The notes beneath the pieces were generated by a model. It saw only the letters and a list, made by a program, of their open reading frames with translations, searched no databases and was not told the origin of the DNA. This document shows positions 9,665 to 17,125 of a stretch of DNA of 24,962 nt, piece after piece. The translations under genes were made by a program, and so were the position numbers. The DNA is from Brevibacillus sp. (GTDB lineage: Bacteria > Bacillota > Bacilli > Brevibacillales > Brevibacillaceae), in assembly GCA_029240815.1 (NCBI GenBank), contig JARDZO010000121.1, positions 1 through 24,962 of the forward strand. Direction: 5' to 3'. Numbering within the stretch: the stretch's first letter is position 1; each line of letters opens with the position of its first letter.

Positions 9665-9943
9665 TTACGCTTCAGAAGCAACTGGTTCGATCACAACTTG
9701 TTTGCGATCGCGGCCCAGACGTTTGAAACGAACAACGCCGTCTGCTGTTGCAAACAGAGCGTTAGCACCTGGGTAAATTTTCGTACCGCGTTGGCGAACG
9801 AGGATATTACCAGCTGTAACGAATTGACCGTCACCACGTTTCACTCCCAGACGTTTGGAAATGGAATCGCGACCGTTCTTTGTGGAACCTACCCCTTTCT
9901 TCGATGCGAAGAACTGTAGGTCTACAGGAAAACGAAAGTTCAT
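9665..9943 (-). CDS. rpmA: Ribosomal protein L27 precursor
   Basis: A 92-aa 50S protein whose N-terminus reaches the peptidyl-transferase centre. It begins [20 protein letters not shown], so it carries the Firmicute N-terminal extension that is removed after LQFF by the Prp protease. The mature protein would begin [15 protein letters not shown]. The start is ATG 9943 with AAGGAGGTG 7 nt upstream; an in-frame upstream start would add 10 residues unlike the family. The gene follows the prp stop by one nucleotide (TGACATG), and its ribosome site lies inside prp, so translation is likely coupled. Confidence 0.97.
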   Translation of the reverse strand: MNFRFPVDLQFFASKKGVGSTKNGRDSISKRLGVKRGDGQFVTAGNILVRQRGTKIYPGANALFATADGVVRFKRLGRDRKQVVIEPVASEA

Positions 9944-9944
9944 G

Positions 9945-10298
9945 TCAGACACCTCCTTGCCATTTAGTATCATGAACCGAAACGTATTTTCCGTATGACT
10001 CAGCGATCATAAACAGAGAGACAACCATGCTCTCAGCCAAAAGCTGCTGCTTTTCACGGAGCAACTGGTCGTCGACAGGACGAACGGTCCATTTCAGGAA
10101 GCCGCCGTCCTTCTCTGCAAACTGAACATCCGGATTACTATTGAGCAAAATATCTGAAGCATTAATCAATCCGAGGCTAACAGCGGAAACAGCGGAGCAG
10201 ACGATATCTGAACCGTGTTTGCCAGCGTTGGCATGTCCCGAAACGGTAATGACTTCAATCTCATTTTGCTCATTTCTCTGCACTTTTACGGTAATCAT
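9945..10298 (-). CDS. prp: Prp, cysteine protease processing L27
   Basis: A 117-aa cysteine protease of the YsxB/Prp family that cleaves the N-terminal extension of L27. The catalytic pair is visible: H22 in [10 protein letters not shown] and C34 in [10 protein letters not shown]. The position between rplU and rpmA is the conserved one in Firmicutes, and the L27 encoded next carries the matching LQFF-ASKKG cleavage site. The upstream ribosome site (TAGGTAA) is weak, so expression may depend on translation of rplU, which ends 13 nt before. Confidence 0.95.
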   Translation of the reverse strand: MITVKVQRNEQNEIEVITVSGHANAGKHGSDIVCSAVSAVSLGLINASDILLNSNPDVQFAEKDGGFLKWTVRPVDDQLLREKQQLLAESMVVSLFMIAESYGKYVSVHDTKWQGGV

Positions 10299-10311
10299 CT
10301 CGTTTACCTAA

Positions 10312-10623
10312 TTAAGCGTTGATTTTTTCAATCACAACTTTGGTGAACGGTTGACGATGACCTTGTTTGCGACGGTAGTTTTTCTTGGCTTTGTATTTGT
10401 ACACGATAATTTTGGATTGTTTACCGTGTTTTTCTACTTTACCAGTTACCGTAGCACCAGCAACAGTTGGAGCTCCTGCAGTTACTTGACCATCCTTGTT
10501 TACCAACAGAACTTTGTCAAAAGTAACAGCTTCACCTTCGTTGCCAGCCAGTTTCTCGATGAAGAGAACTGCTCCCTCTTCAACTTTGTATTGCTTTCCA
10601 CCGGTTTCGATAATTGCGTACAC
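10312..10623 (-). CDS. rplU: Ribosomal protein L21
   Basis: A 103-aa 50S protein that binds 23S rRNA near L20. It starts [17 protein letters not shown], the canonical beginning, and has the basic RNA-binding stretch [20 protein letters not shown] near the C-terminus. I chose the GTG at 10623, which lies 8 nt after AGGAGG (10632-10637). The upstream in-frame GTG at 10632 overlaps that site and cannot be used with it. It is the first gene of rplU-prp-rpmA, and its start is preceded by a hairpin that can hide the ribosome site. Confidence 0.96.
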   Translation of the reverse strand: MYAIIETGGKQYKVEEGAVLFIEKLAGNEGEAVTFDKVLLVNKDGQVTAGAPTVAGATVTGKVEKHGKQSKIIVYKYKAKKNYRRKQGHRQPFTKVVIEKINA

Positions 10624-10700
10624 TGTGTGCACCTCCTATACTCAGACTCGCCTTTACAGGTGCGCCGCGAACGACGACTTTTGTACCTGATTCGTGCGGT
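10624..10700 (-). ncRNA. L21-type leader RNA with a sequestering hairpin
   Basis: The leader between the predicted transcription start (near 10698) and the rplU GTG contains a pairing between AGGTGC in the mRNA (plus 10629-10634, overlapping the ribosome site) and GCACCT (plus 10658-10663). It also has a conserved-looking upstream segment (GTACAAAAGTCGTCGTTCGC). Leaders before rplU in Bacillus form the L21 leader family, thought to mediate autogenous control. Assignment rests on position and the hairpin only. Confidence 0.55.
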
Positions 10701-10703
10701 TAC

Positions 10704-10732
10704 AGTATGCACGAGACATATCTGCATAACAA
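10704..10732 (-). promoter_or_regulatory. Promoter of rplU-prp-rpmA
   Basis: The minus strand has TTGTTA (plus 10727-10732) and CATACT (10704-10709) with a 17-nt spacer, each matching 4 of 6 consensus positions. It lies just beyond the 3' end of rng and about 80 nt before the rplU start. Confidence 0.55.
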
Positions 10733-10763
10733 TCATTAGGTTATCACAGCAACAATCGCCCAG

Positions 10764-12254
10764 TCAAGTCATTTGCGATTGTTTTACGTACAATCGCGCG
10801 GCTTCCTCCGCCCGACCTGCATATAAAATCCGGTATTCATCCGGTTTTCGTTCAGGGGAATGGAGCAGGAACATACGTGCTGGCCATTGCTGTTGGTCTT
10901 CCAGAGTGAGATCACTCATCAATCGAAACAGTCTCTCAGGTAAATCAATAAGCACCGCCTCCGCTTCCTGCGTCTTGACGAGGGACGTCACTTCACTCCA
11001 CAGTCGATGCTGCATTTCTGCAACAGTCCACACTCTTCCATGCCCTGCGCAAGCATCGCATGGTTCCGTCATTCTTTCAGCAAGACTGGAGCGCACTCGC
11101 TTGCGAGTCATTTCTACCAGACCGAGCGCTGTGATTCCCAGTACGGTTGACGGGACGGGATCACGGGAGAGCTCCCGCTTTAGCGCTGCGATTACCCGCT
11201 CCTTGTTTGCTGCTTCCTTCATATCAATAAAATCGATGATGATGATACCGCCGATGTCGCGGAGTCGGAGCTGGCAAGCGATTTCCTCAGCAGCCTCCAG
11301 ATTCGTTGCAGTGATCGCCTGCTCCCGTTGTTGACCACCTTTACCAGTAAAAGCTCCCGTATTGACATCGATGACAGTCATCGCCTCAGTCCGGTCAATC
11401 ACCAAATGACCACCGCTTTTCAGCGAGACTTGCCGCTGGAGCGCGCGCTGGAGCTGCGTTTCGATCCCCATATGGGAGAACAGAGGCTCCGATCCTTGGT
11501 ACCAGCGAAGCTTGTTCAGATTTTCTTCCGCGAACACTTGCATGATTGCCTTCACCTGTTGAAAGGTATTCCCATGCTCAACCAGAACTTCCTCCACACC
11601 CGAGCCTGCGAGATCGCGTATGACTGCCTCCAGCATCGCCAAGTCTCGACTGACGAAGCCTGGACCGGACAGTTGCTCGGCTTGCGCGAGAGTATCTCGC
11701 CAGCGTTTTTTCAAATAGGTAAGCTCCTCTGACAGCCTGCTCACTCCTGCATCCGCCGCTTCAGTCCTGACGATGACACCCTCTCCTGGCTCCAGCCATG
11801 CTGTGAGCGTATCGAGAAGCTTTTGCCTGACTGTCGTGTCCGCAATCTTCCTGGAGATGGACACGCCTGCTTCCTTTGGGAGATACACAAGGTACCTGCC
11901 CTGAAGGCTGACTCGCGTGGTGACTTTTGGCGCTTTCAGTTCAGTCCCTTCCTTGCTCACTTGCACGATGACTTTTTCGCCGATCTGGACGCGTTCGCTG
12001 ATGTTTGGTTTTCCCGAAACAGCACCGTTTCGCGGCGAGGCATCATCCACGTACAAGTACGCATTCTGCCTGACCCCAATATCTACAAAAGCGGACTGAA
12101 TCCCTGGGAGAACATCGGCTACCCGACCGCGATAAATATCTCCCGCCAATACACCCGTTCCCTCGTTTTCTGTTCGCCATTCTCGCAAACGTCCACCTTC
12201 AAGCAACGCGGCGCGCAATCTTCCTCCGCTCCCGCTGATCGCTACCTGTCTCAC
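10764..12254 (-). CDS. rng: Ribonuclease G/E family endoribonuclease
   Basis: A 496-aa endonuclease cutting single-stranded AU-rich RNA from a 5' end, acting in rRNA and mRNA processing. An N-terminal S1 domain (GTGVLAGDIYRGRVADVLPG to NAYLYVDD) is followed by the RNase H-like and DNase I-like catalytic region. The Mg-binding aspartates are in VIDVNTGAF and IIIIDFIDM. The Zn-link motif CDACAGHGRV is present. It is of RNase G length, without the long RNase E scaffold tail. The start was set at GTG 12254 because GGAG lies 7 nt before it and the family N-terminus (VRQVAIS) begins there; an upstream TTG at 12281 is unsupported. It sits between spoIVFB and rplU, a position not occupied by rng in B. 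subtilis. Confidence 0.93.
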   Translation of the reverse strand: MRQVAISGSGGRLRAALLEGGRLREWRTENEGTGVLAGDIYRGRVADVLPGIQSAFVDIGVRQNAYLYVDDASPRNGAVSGKPNISERVQIGEKVIVQVSKEGTELKAPKVTTRVSLQGRYLVYLPKEAGVSISRKIADTTVRQKLLDTLTAWLEPGEGVIVRTEAADAGVSRLSEELTYLKKRWRDTLAQAEQLSGPGFVSRDLAMLEAVIRDLAGSGVEEVLVEHGNTFQQVKAIMQVFAEENLNKLRWYQGSEPLFSHMGIETQLQRALQRQVSLKSGGHLVIDRTEAMTVIDVNTGAFTGKGGQQREQAITATNLEAAEEIACQLRLRDIGGIIIIDFIDMKEAANKERVIAALKRELSRDPVPSTVLGITALGLVEMTRKRVRSSLAERMTEPCDACAGHGRVWTVAEMQHRLWSEVTSLVKTQEAEAVLIDLPERLFRLMSDLTLEDQQQWPARMFLLHSPERKPDEYRILYAGRAEEAARLYVKQSQMT

Positions 12255-12376
12255 GCAATCACTCCCCGCAATCCCGTTCAATATCTGCCCGAAAAAAGGA
12301 TTTTCAGACGCACAGGAAGTAATCCTATCACAGGCACTTGGAAAAGAAAAGAAACCACATAAAGGAGAGAACCCCC

Positions 12377-12910
12377 ATGGAAGCTACCCGATTGACAATA
12401 CGCCCCCTGCAATCACAGGATGCTCCTTACTTGGTCAAGTGGCTCTCTGATGAGCGCGTGCTACGTTATTACGAAGGTCGTGATCGCCCGCATGATCTCG
12501 AGCTGGTCCGCGAACACTTCTACCCACCTGTTGACGATGCATCCCGCCTTCTCTTCCTCTATGACAATCACCCCATCGGCTACGGTCAATACTACCCGTT
12601 GGATGAAGAAGACAAGCAAAAGTACGGATACGATTTGACCACCGGCATCTACGGCATGGATCAGTTCATCGGAGAGCCTGATTACTGGGACAAAGGAGTC
12701 GGTACATTCATCGTGCAATCCCTCCTCGCTCACCTTTCCCAACACGTAGGGACGCAAAAGATCGTATTGGACCCTCAGGCTTGGAACGTCCGTGCGATTC
12801 GCTGCTACGAAAAGTGCGGCTTTCACAAAGTAAAATGGCTTCCTCAGCACGAATGGCATGAAGGAAGCATGCGTGATTGTTGGTTAATGGAGTGGAACCT
12901 GCCTGCTTAA
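12377..12910 (+). CDS. GNAT acetyltransferase, AAC(6')-like
   Basis: A 177-aa GNAT protein resembling aminoglycoside 6'-N-acetyltransferases of the AAC(6')-Ib type. It shares the order IGYGQYY, then YGMDQFIG, then the acetyl-CoA loop DKGVGT, and near the end NVRAIRCYEKCGF. These proteins transfer acetyl from acetyl-CoA to an amino group; whether this one modifies aminoglycosides is not shown. The start is ATG 12377 after AAAGGAG. It is the only convincing gene longer than 50 codons on the plus strand, divergent from rng. Its TAA (12908-12910) overlaps the opposite-strand TAA of spoIVFB (12907-12909), and no terminator is visible between them. Confidence 0.85.
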   Translation: MEATRLTIRPLQSQDAPYLVKWLSDERVLRYYEGRDRPHDLELVREHFYPPVDDASRLLFLYDNHPIGYGQYYPLDEEDKQKYGYDLTTGIYGMDQFIGEPDYWDKGVGTFIVQSLLAHLSQHVGTQKIVLDPQAWNVRAIRCYEKCGFHKVKWLPQHEWHEGSMRDCWLMEWNLPA

Positions 12911-13740
12911 ACGAGTTGGCCTACCTTTGCATCGTGTTTCTGCTCAAAAAGCAACGCATGCAATAGCTGTTCCTCCGCAAGCAGACCTGACCCCTGGACA
13001 TAAAACAAATGCGAGCATCCTCGGCGCAGCTTGTGTGAGACCTCCAGGACTGTCTCCCCCGGTTCGACGCTCATAGCCTGCACAGCGTATTCATCAGGCT
13101 GTCGCACATATTTTTCCATTAAGAAACGGAAGAACTGATACGGAAAGCGCAGAAACGCCTGAATGTTCACCGTCAAGAGGTACACCCCGATCACCAGCAC
13201 ATTGACCTTCAGTTCCAAGCCGGCCAACCCCACCATGAGTCCTGCCAATAGCGTACTTCCGGTCATGGAGAAGATCGCTGCCTGTCGATACGGCATGAAC
13301 CAGCACAAGATCGCCTGGACGATTCTCCCTCCATCGAGTGGCCAGATCGGGAGCAAGTTAAACAAAGCGATCGTCAGGTTGCTTGTCAGAAAAAAACGTG
13401 CCCATTCCTCCGTCCATATCCCCGTGTACCAGAACAAATAGGAGACAGCCATCATCACGACATTTAAAAAAGGACCCGCCAACGCTACGACGATTTCATC
13501 CAGCGGATCAGTGGCATAGGCGTCCTCCATCGTCGCGACACCACCAAAGGGCAGTAATTGCACTTCGGTCACCGTCCAGCCCAGCTCTCTCGCCATTGCC
13601 ACGTGACCAATCTCGTGGATGAGGACAATGATGAATAGCGTGAGTACCTCCAAAAAATGGCCTGTCATCACAGACAGGCCAATCACCGCCCAAAAAAGCA
13701 AATGAATCCGAATGCGAAAGCCGAACCAGCCCTTACTCAA
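12907..13740 (-). CDS. spoIVFB: SpoIVFB, intramembrane metalloprotease for pro-SigK
   Basis: A 277-aa site-2 protease (M50) that cuts pro-sigma-K in the outer forespore membrane late in sporulation. Zinc ligands are H42 and H46 in HEIGH with E43 catalytic, and D136 in LLPIWPLDGGR is the third ligand, one residue shifted from B. subtilis numbering. About six hydrophobic segments precede a cytosolic CBS-like tail (from about residue 215) containing a KLRRGCSHLFYV segment like that of B. subtilis. The start is TTG 13740, overlapping the spoIVFA end by 8 nt, which suggests translational coupling. Its stop codon overlaps that of the convergent acetyltransferase gene. Confidence 0.94.
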   Translation of the reverse strand: MSKGWFGFRIRIHLLFWAVIGLSVMTGHFLEVLTLFIIVLIHEIGHVAMARELGWTVTEVQLLPFGGVATMEDAYATDPLDEIVVALAGPFLNVVMMAVSYLFWYTGIWTEEWARFFLTSNLTIALFNLLPIWPLDGGRIVQAILCWFMPYRQAAIFSMTGSTLLAGLMVGLAGLELKVNVLVIGVYLLTVNIQAFLRFPYQFFRFLMEKYVRQPDEYAVQAMSVEPGETVLEVSHKLRRGCSHLFYVQGSGLLAEEQLLHALLFEQKHDAKVGQLV

Positions 13741-14515
13741 ACGGGATCACATCCAGCGGATTCACGAACTGATCCTCCGACTTGACCCCCAGGTAGAGGT
13801 GACGGGACGAATTGTTCACCGCACGGGCAGTCCCGATCTCCTGACCAGCCTGTAACACCTCATCTTTTGTCACCTTTACCCTTTCCAAATTACCGAACCA
13901 GACCTCACGACCCTTTGTTAACCGAACGATCACCGTCGTGCCGTACCCTGGTTTGTCTCCTACATACGTGACCCATCCCGTCTCGCCTATGGTCACCTGG
14001 TCTTGCATTCCTGTGTTTAGCACCACTTTGGCGCTTTGTGGTTCAAAAGTCTTGACCACCTTCCAATTCGCGGGCAGCTTCCAAACCGCTGCTTCCTTTG
14101 TCGTCGTTCCAGCAGCCGGAACGGCATTTGGACCGTGAAGGGATGGCAAAAGAGTCGGTAATGAACCAAACCGCGCTTCGTACCAATCTGCTACACCAGA
14201 GAAATTGAAATCGCGAGTCATGACCTCGCGCGCCGAGTTTTTCCAGGTCACAGGAATCAGAGAGGTTTGGAATAGCAGGTACGCCATACCAACCAACAAA
14301 ACAGACACGAGGATCTGGATGCCCCAGGTTTCATGAGAGGGACGCTGGTTTACGGGATCGTCCTCCCGCAACGAAAATGCAAACGGCTCTGCCGTAGGCT
14401 CGATCGGGTCCTTCCAGTCATCCACAAAAGGTGAAAAACTATCGCGCGGCTGCAAGCGAATTCGCTCCAATCGCTCCCGTCTTCTTTCCTTAACTCGATC
14501 TACTTCACGAAACAT
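13733..14515 (-). CDS. spoIVFA: SpoIVFA, inhibitor and anchor of SpoIVFB
   Basis: A 260-aa type II membrane protein. It has a charged N-terminus (MFREVDRVKERRRERLERIR), one transmembrane helix at about 67-86 (IQILVSVLLVGMAYLLF), and an extracytoplasmic part ending in an M23/LytM-like fold (about 150-260) without clear metal ligands. In B. subtilis SpoIVFA holds SpoIVFB inactive until it is cut by SpoIVB or CtpB. The start is ATG 14515, 7 nt after GGAGG; ATG 14521 is too close to that site. It is the first gene of the pair, preceded by a SigE-like promoter. Confidence 0.9.
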   Translation of the reverse strand: MFREVDRVKERRRERLERIRLQPRDSFSPFVDDWKDPIEPTAEPFAFSLREDDPVNQRPSHETWGIQILVSVLLVGMAYLLFQTSLIPVTWKNSAREVMTRDFNFSGVADWYEARFGSLPTLLPSLHGPNAVPAAGTTTKEAAVWKLPANWKVVKTFEPQSAKVVLNTGMQDQVTIGETGWVTYVGDKPGYGTTVIVRLTKGREVWFGNLERVKVTKDEVLQAGQEIGTARAVNNSSRHLYLGVKSEDQFVNPLDVIPFE

Positions 14516-14548
14516 CCTCATCCCTCCGCAGGCCAAGCCTTTGTATCC

Positions 14549-14578
14549 ATCTTATGACTTGTCTACCTGCTTTATGAC
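14549..14578 (-). promoter_or_regulatory. SigE-type promoter of spoIVFAB
   Basis: The minus strand has GTCATAAA (plus 14571-14578), 14 nt, then CATAAGAT (14549-14556), close to the mother-cell SigE consensus (GTCATATT and CATACAAT). It lies about 35 nt before the spoIVFA start. The spoIVF operon is SigE-dependent in B. subtilis. Confidence 0.65.
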
Positions 14579-14629
14579 GCACGTCCGCACTGGTCCCCCT
14601 CCCTTTCGCCCAACTCCATCAGAAAACGC

Positions 14630-14659
14630 AAAAAAGACAGTCTCCCCATTGAGAGACTG
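14630..14659 (-). terminator. Terminator of the cold-shock gene
   Basis: Minus-strand 7-bp stem CAGTCTC/GAGACTG (plus arms 14638-14644 and 14653-14659) with an 8-nt loop, followed by six U residues (14635-14630). It isolates the csp transcript from spoIVFA. Confidence 0.85.
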
Positions 14660-14683
14660 CCTCAGAATCTGCCGAAGATTAAT

Positions 14684-14884
14684 TTACAGTTTTGTTACGC
14701 TAGCAGCTTGAGGTCCACGGCTACCTTGGACGATTTCAAACTCAACCTTTTGACCTTCGTCCAGAGATTTGAAACCTTCTGACTGGATCGCGCTGTAATG
14801 TACGAATACGTCGTCTCCACCCTCAACTTGGATGAAACCGTATCCTTTTTCTGCATTGAACCATTTTACGATACCTTGTTGCAT
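14684..14884 (-). CDS. Cold-shock protein, CspA/CspB family
   Basis: A single-domain 66-aa OB-fold protein that binds single-stranded RNA or DNA and acts as an RNA chaperone. Both nucleic-acid-binding motifs are intact: [10 protein letters not shown] (RNP1) and DVFVHYSAI (RNP2). The start [14 protein letters not shown] is typical, and an AGGGAGGTTTTG ribosome site precedes it. It is a one-gene unit with its own promoter and a long leader upstream and a terminator downstream, placed between rodA and spoIVFA. Which paralogue it is (CspB, CspC or CspD) cannot be told. Confidence 0.96.
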   Translation of the reverse strand: MQQGIVKWFNAEKGYGFIQVEGGDDVFVHYSAIQSEGFKSLDEGQKVEFEIVQGSRGPQAASVTKL

Positions 14885-15113
14885 GAAACAAAACCTCCCT
14901 GAACATTACGCCCCACGAGGCGAAAAAGTGTAGCGTCAACCGTTTTTTACAGAAAAGCTTTTTGCGTCAAGGAAAAAAGTCGTACAACGTTGAGATTGAC
15001 AAATGGTTCGTCACACTCAATCGGTACGACTCCATAACCAATCCATCAAACACTATAACTTGTAAAAATGGTTAACTTAGGATAATTTTATCACAGCGAT
15101 ATGCATTTGTCAC
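14885..15113 (-). promoter_or_regulatory. Promoter and about 190-nt leader of the cold-shock gene
   Basis: A good SigA promoter on the minus strand: GTGACA (plus 15108-15113), 17 nt, TAAAAT (15085-15090). It lies immediately behind rodA and implies a start near 15078. The leader contains a GC-rich hairpin near the ribosome site (CGCC/GGCG, plus 14909-14922) and two TTGACGC repeats (plus 14933-14939 and 14964-14970). Long leaders of csp mRNAs often act as temperature-sensitive switches; that role is inferred. Confidence 0.65.
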
Positions 15114-15117
15114 GCGT

Positions 15118-16248
15118 TTAGTCAAATCGCAGCTTGTCCTTGCGCATGCCGACATTCAGCACCACGCCTATGATCAGGAAGTTGGTGATCAACGAACTCC
15201 CCCCGTAACTGATGAATGGAAGTGGGATCCCGGTGATCGGCATCAGCTGGATCGTCATGCCAATATTCTCGAAAATTTGGAACGTCAGCATCCCAACCAC
15301 ACCTGCTACCACATAGGAGCCAAACGGATCTTTTGCTTCCATCGCAATGCGGATCATCCGGTAGATCAAGAAGAAAAACAGAATCATCAGCAGTCCCGCA
15401 CCGATAAAGCCCAGCTTTTCCGCGATGACCGTGAAAATAAAGTCACTCTCCCCGACTGGTACCCAACCAAAGCTCGCTTGGGTCGGTGTGTCAATTCCTT
15501 TTCCAAAGAGTTGACCAGAACCAATTGCGATCAAGGCCTGCTTGAGCTGAAAGCCCCGACCCATCGCTTCCAAATCCGGGTCCATCCAGAAGATGATCCG
15601 GTCCCATTGGTACGGCTTGATGATCTTGAAGAAAATATCTTGCTTATACTGATACAGCATGGTCATGCCAGCAAAAAAGCTGCCCACCAAACCCGCTACG
15701 TACACCACATGCTTCAAACGAATCCCGCCGACAATCAGCATCGTCGCGAGCATACCTGTGAAAACCAGTGCTGTACCCAAGTCCGGTTGGATCAGGATCA
15801 ATAACAACGGAACCCCTACCAGTAAGGCAACCGGGATCAATTTATAAAAATAATAAAATCGATCCGGATCTTCTGCTCGTTTCGCCATAAACCGTGCGAC
15901 CGCCAGAATGGTAAACAGCTTCATCGGCTCTGACGGTTGCAGCAATATCGGACCGAGGTCATACCAGCTCGTCGTATTATTGATTGGTTTGGTTTGAAAT
16001 ACTCCGATCAACAAGATCAGCCCAATCACGTACAAAACGTACGACATGTTGTAGAACAGGCGATAGTCAAACAGTAGAGTACCACCCAGTACGATGAACC
16101 CAACGATATACCAGATGACCTGCTGTTGAGCCTTATCGACGCCTGCGGCAGAACCGGAGATTCCCAAATAGCTGAATATCCCCAGACCTACCAGAATCAT
16201 GATGATGGTCCAGTCGACAGTTTTCAGATGTCGTTTTTCCAGGTCCAT
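15118..16248 (-). CDS. rodA: RodA/FtsW/SpoVE peptidoglycan glycosyltransferase
   Basis: A 376-aa SEDS-family polymerase with about ten transmembrane helices that polymerises lipid II glycan strands for side-wall growth with a class B PBP. Family motifs include QPDLGTALVF and the C-terminal GIPLPFISYGGSSL. The start is ATG 16248 (MDLEKRHLKTVDWT) after AGGAGGACG; the open frame upstream overlaps this site and is not family-like. RodA versus FtsW or SpoVE is decided by context: it closes the mreBCD-PBP-minCD cluster, so a partner role with the PBP of this cluster and with MreBCD is likely. Confidence 0.9.
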   Translation of the reverse strand: MDLEKRHLKTVDWTIIMILVGLGIFSYLGISGSAAGVDKAQQQVIWYIVGFIVLGGTLLFDYRLFYNMSYVLYVIGLILLIGVFQTKPINNTTSWYDLGPILLQPSEPMKLFTILAVARFMAKRAEDPDRFYYFYKLIPVALLVGVPLLLILIQPDLGTALVFTGMLATMLIVGGIRLKHVVYVAGLVGSFFAGMTMLYQYKQDIFFKIIKPYQWDRIIFWMDPDLEAMGRGFQLKQALIAIGSGQLFGKGIDTPTQASFGWVPVGESDFIFTVIAEKLGFIGAGLLMILFFFLIYRMIRIAMEAKDPFGSYVVAGVVGMLTFQIFENIGMTIQLMPITGIPLPFISYGGSSLITNFLIIGVVLNVGMRKDKLRFD

Positions 16249-16268
16249 ACTCGTCCTCCTAGAAAACG

Positions 16269-16296
16269 TGGCTCCCACCTTTGCAGACGGGAGCCA
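16269..16296 (-). terminator. Hairpin between minD and rodA (possible attenuator)
   Basis: The 56-nt gap holds an 8-bp stem TGGCTCCC/GGGAGCCA (plus 16269-16276 and 16289-16296) with a 12-nt loop, followed on the minus strand by CGTTTTCT. The U-run is short, so partial termination or mRNA processing is as likely as full termination. It may lower rodA expression relative to minD. Confidence 0.45.
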
Positions 16297-16304
16297 TGCC
16301 TAAC

Positions 16305-17099
16305 CTATTTCAAGCCAAAGAACTTGCGCATTTTATGGAACACTCCTGCTTTTTCTTCCAGTGGTTGCAGGGGTACTGCTTCTCCCAAAAGTCTGCGGGC
16401 AATATTGCGATACGCAATGGAAGCACGAGATTCGTGATTCATCACGGCCGGCTCTCCCTGATTCGCTGATTTGATGACATGATCATCATCAGGTACGACA
16501 CCGATCAAGTCAATGGCAAGCAGATCCAGAATGTCCTCGACATCCAGCATATCACCGTTTTTCACCATATGCGAGCGCACACGGTTGATGACAAGCTTGG
16601 GCATACCGACCTTTTCTCGTTCCAAGAGTCCGATAATCCTGTCTGCATCCCGGACAGCTGCTTTTTCTGGTGTCGTAACGACGATAGCCTGATCGGCACC
16701 CGCCACGGCATTCCGGAAACCCTGTTCGATCCCGGCTGGGCAGTCAATGATCACGTAATCATATTCCCGCTTCAACTGCGTAATGATCTCTTCCATTTGC
16801 TCAGGTGAAACCGCAGACTTGTCCTTTGTCTGGGCAGCCGGCAAGAGCGACAGATTTTCAAAGCGTTTGTCTTTGATCAGCGCTTGCGGCAGACGGCACG
16901 CACCTTCTGCTACATCGACGAGATCGTAAATAATACGATTTTCCAGTCCCATCACGACGTCCAGATTGCGTAGCCCGATATCGGTATCTACCATGCATAC
17001 CTTTTGTCCTAGCAATGCAAGAGCTGTTCCCAAATTTGCGGAAGTGGTCGTCTTACCCACGCCGCCTTTACCAGAAGTTACGACAATTCCTATCCCCAC
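16305..17099 (-). CDS. minD: Septum-site ATPase MinD
   Basis: A 264-aa deviant-Walker ParA-type ATPase that recruits MinC to the membrane and blocks FtsZ assembly at the poles. It has the deviant Walker A GKGGVGKTT (residues 10-18) and the following TSANLGTALA, a Walker B region VIIDCPAGIE, and a C-terminal amphipathic membrane-targeting helix GVFHKMRKFFGLK. The start is GTG 17099 after GAGGAGG. It follows minC by 26 nt, as in most Firmicutes. No minE is present in the window; Firmicutes normally use DivIVA/MinJ instead. Confidence 0.97.
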   Translation of the reverse strand: MGIGIVVTSGKGGVGKTTTSANLGTALALLGQKVCMVDTDIGLRNLDVVMGLENRIIYDLVDVAEGACRLPQALIKDKRFENLSLLPAAQTKDKSAVSPEQMEEIITQLKREYDYVIIDCPAGIEQGFRNAVAGADQAIVVTTPEKAAVRDADRIIGLLEREKVGMPKLVINRVRSHMVKNGDMLDVEDILDLLAIDLIGVVPDDDHVIKSANQGEPAVMNHESRASIAYRNIARRLLGEAVPLQPLEEKAGVFHKMRKFFGLK

Positions 17100-17125
17100 G
17101 ACCGTTCCTCCTCTTCACTCAACCC

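Noticed and set aside
10351..11334. 327-aa plus-strand open frame opposite rplU and rng
   Set aside because: It is antisense to two conserved genes and has a serine/arginine-rich nonsense composition.
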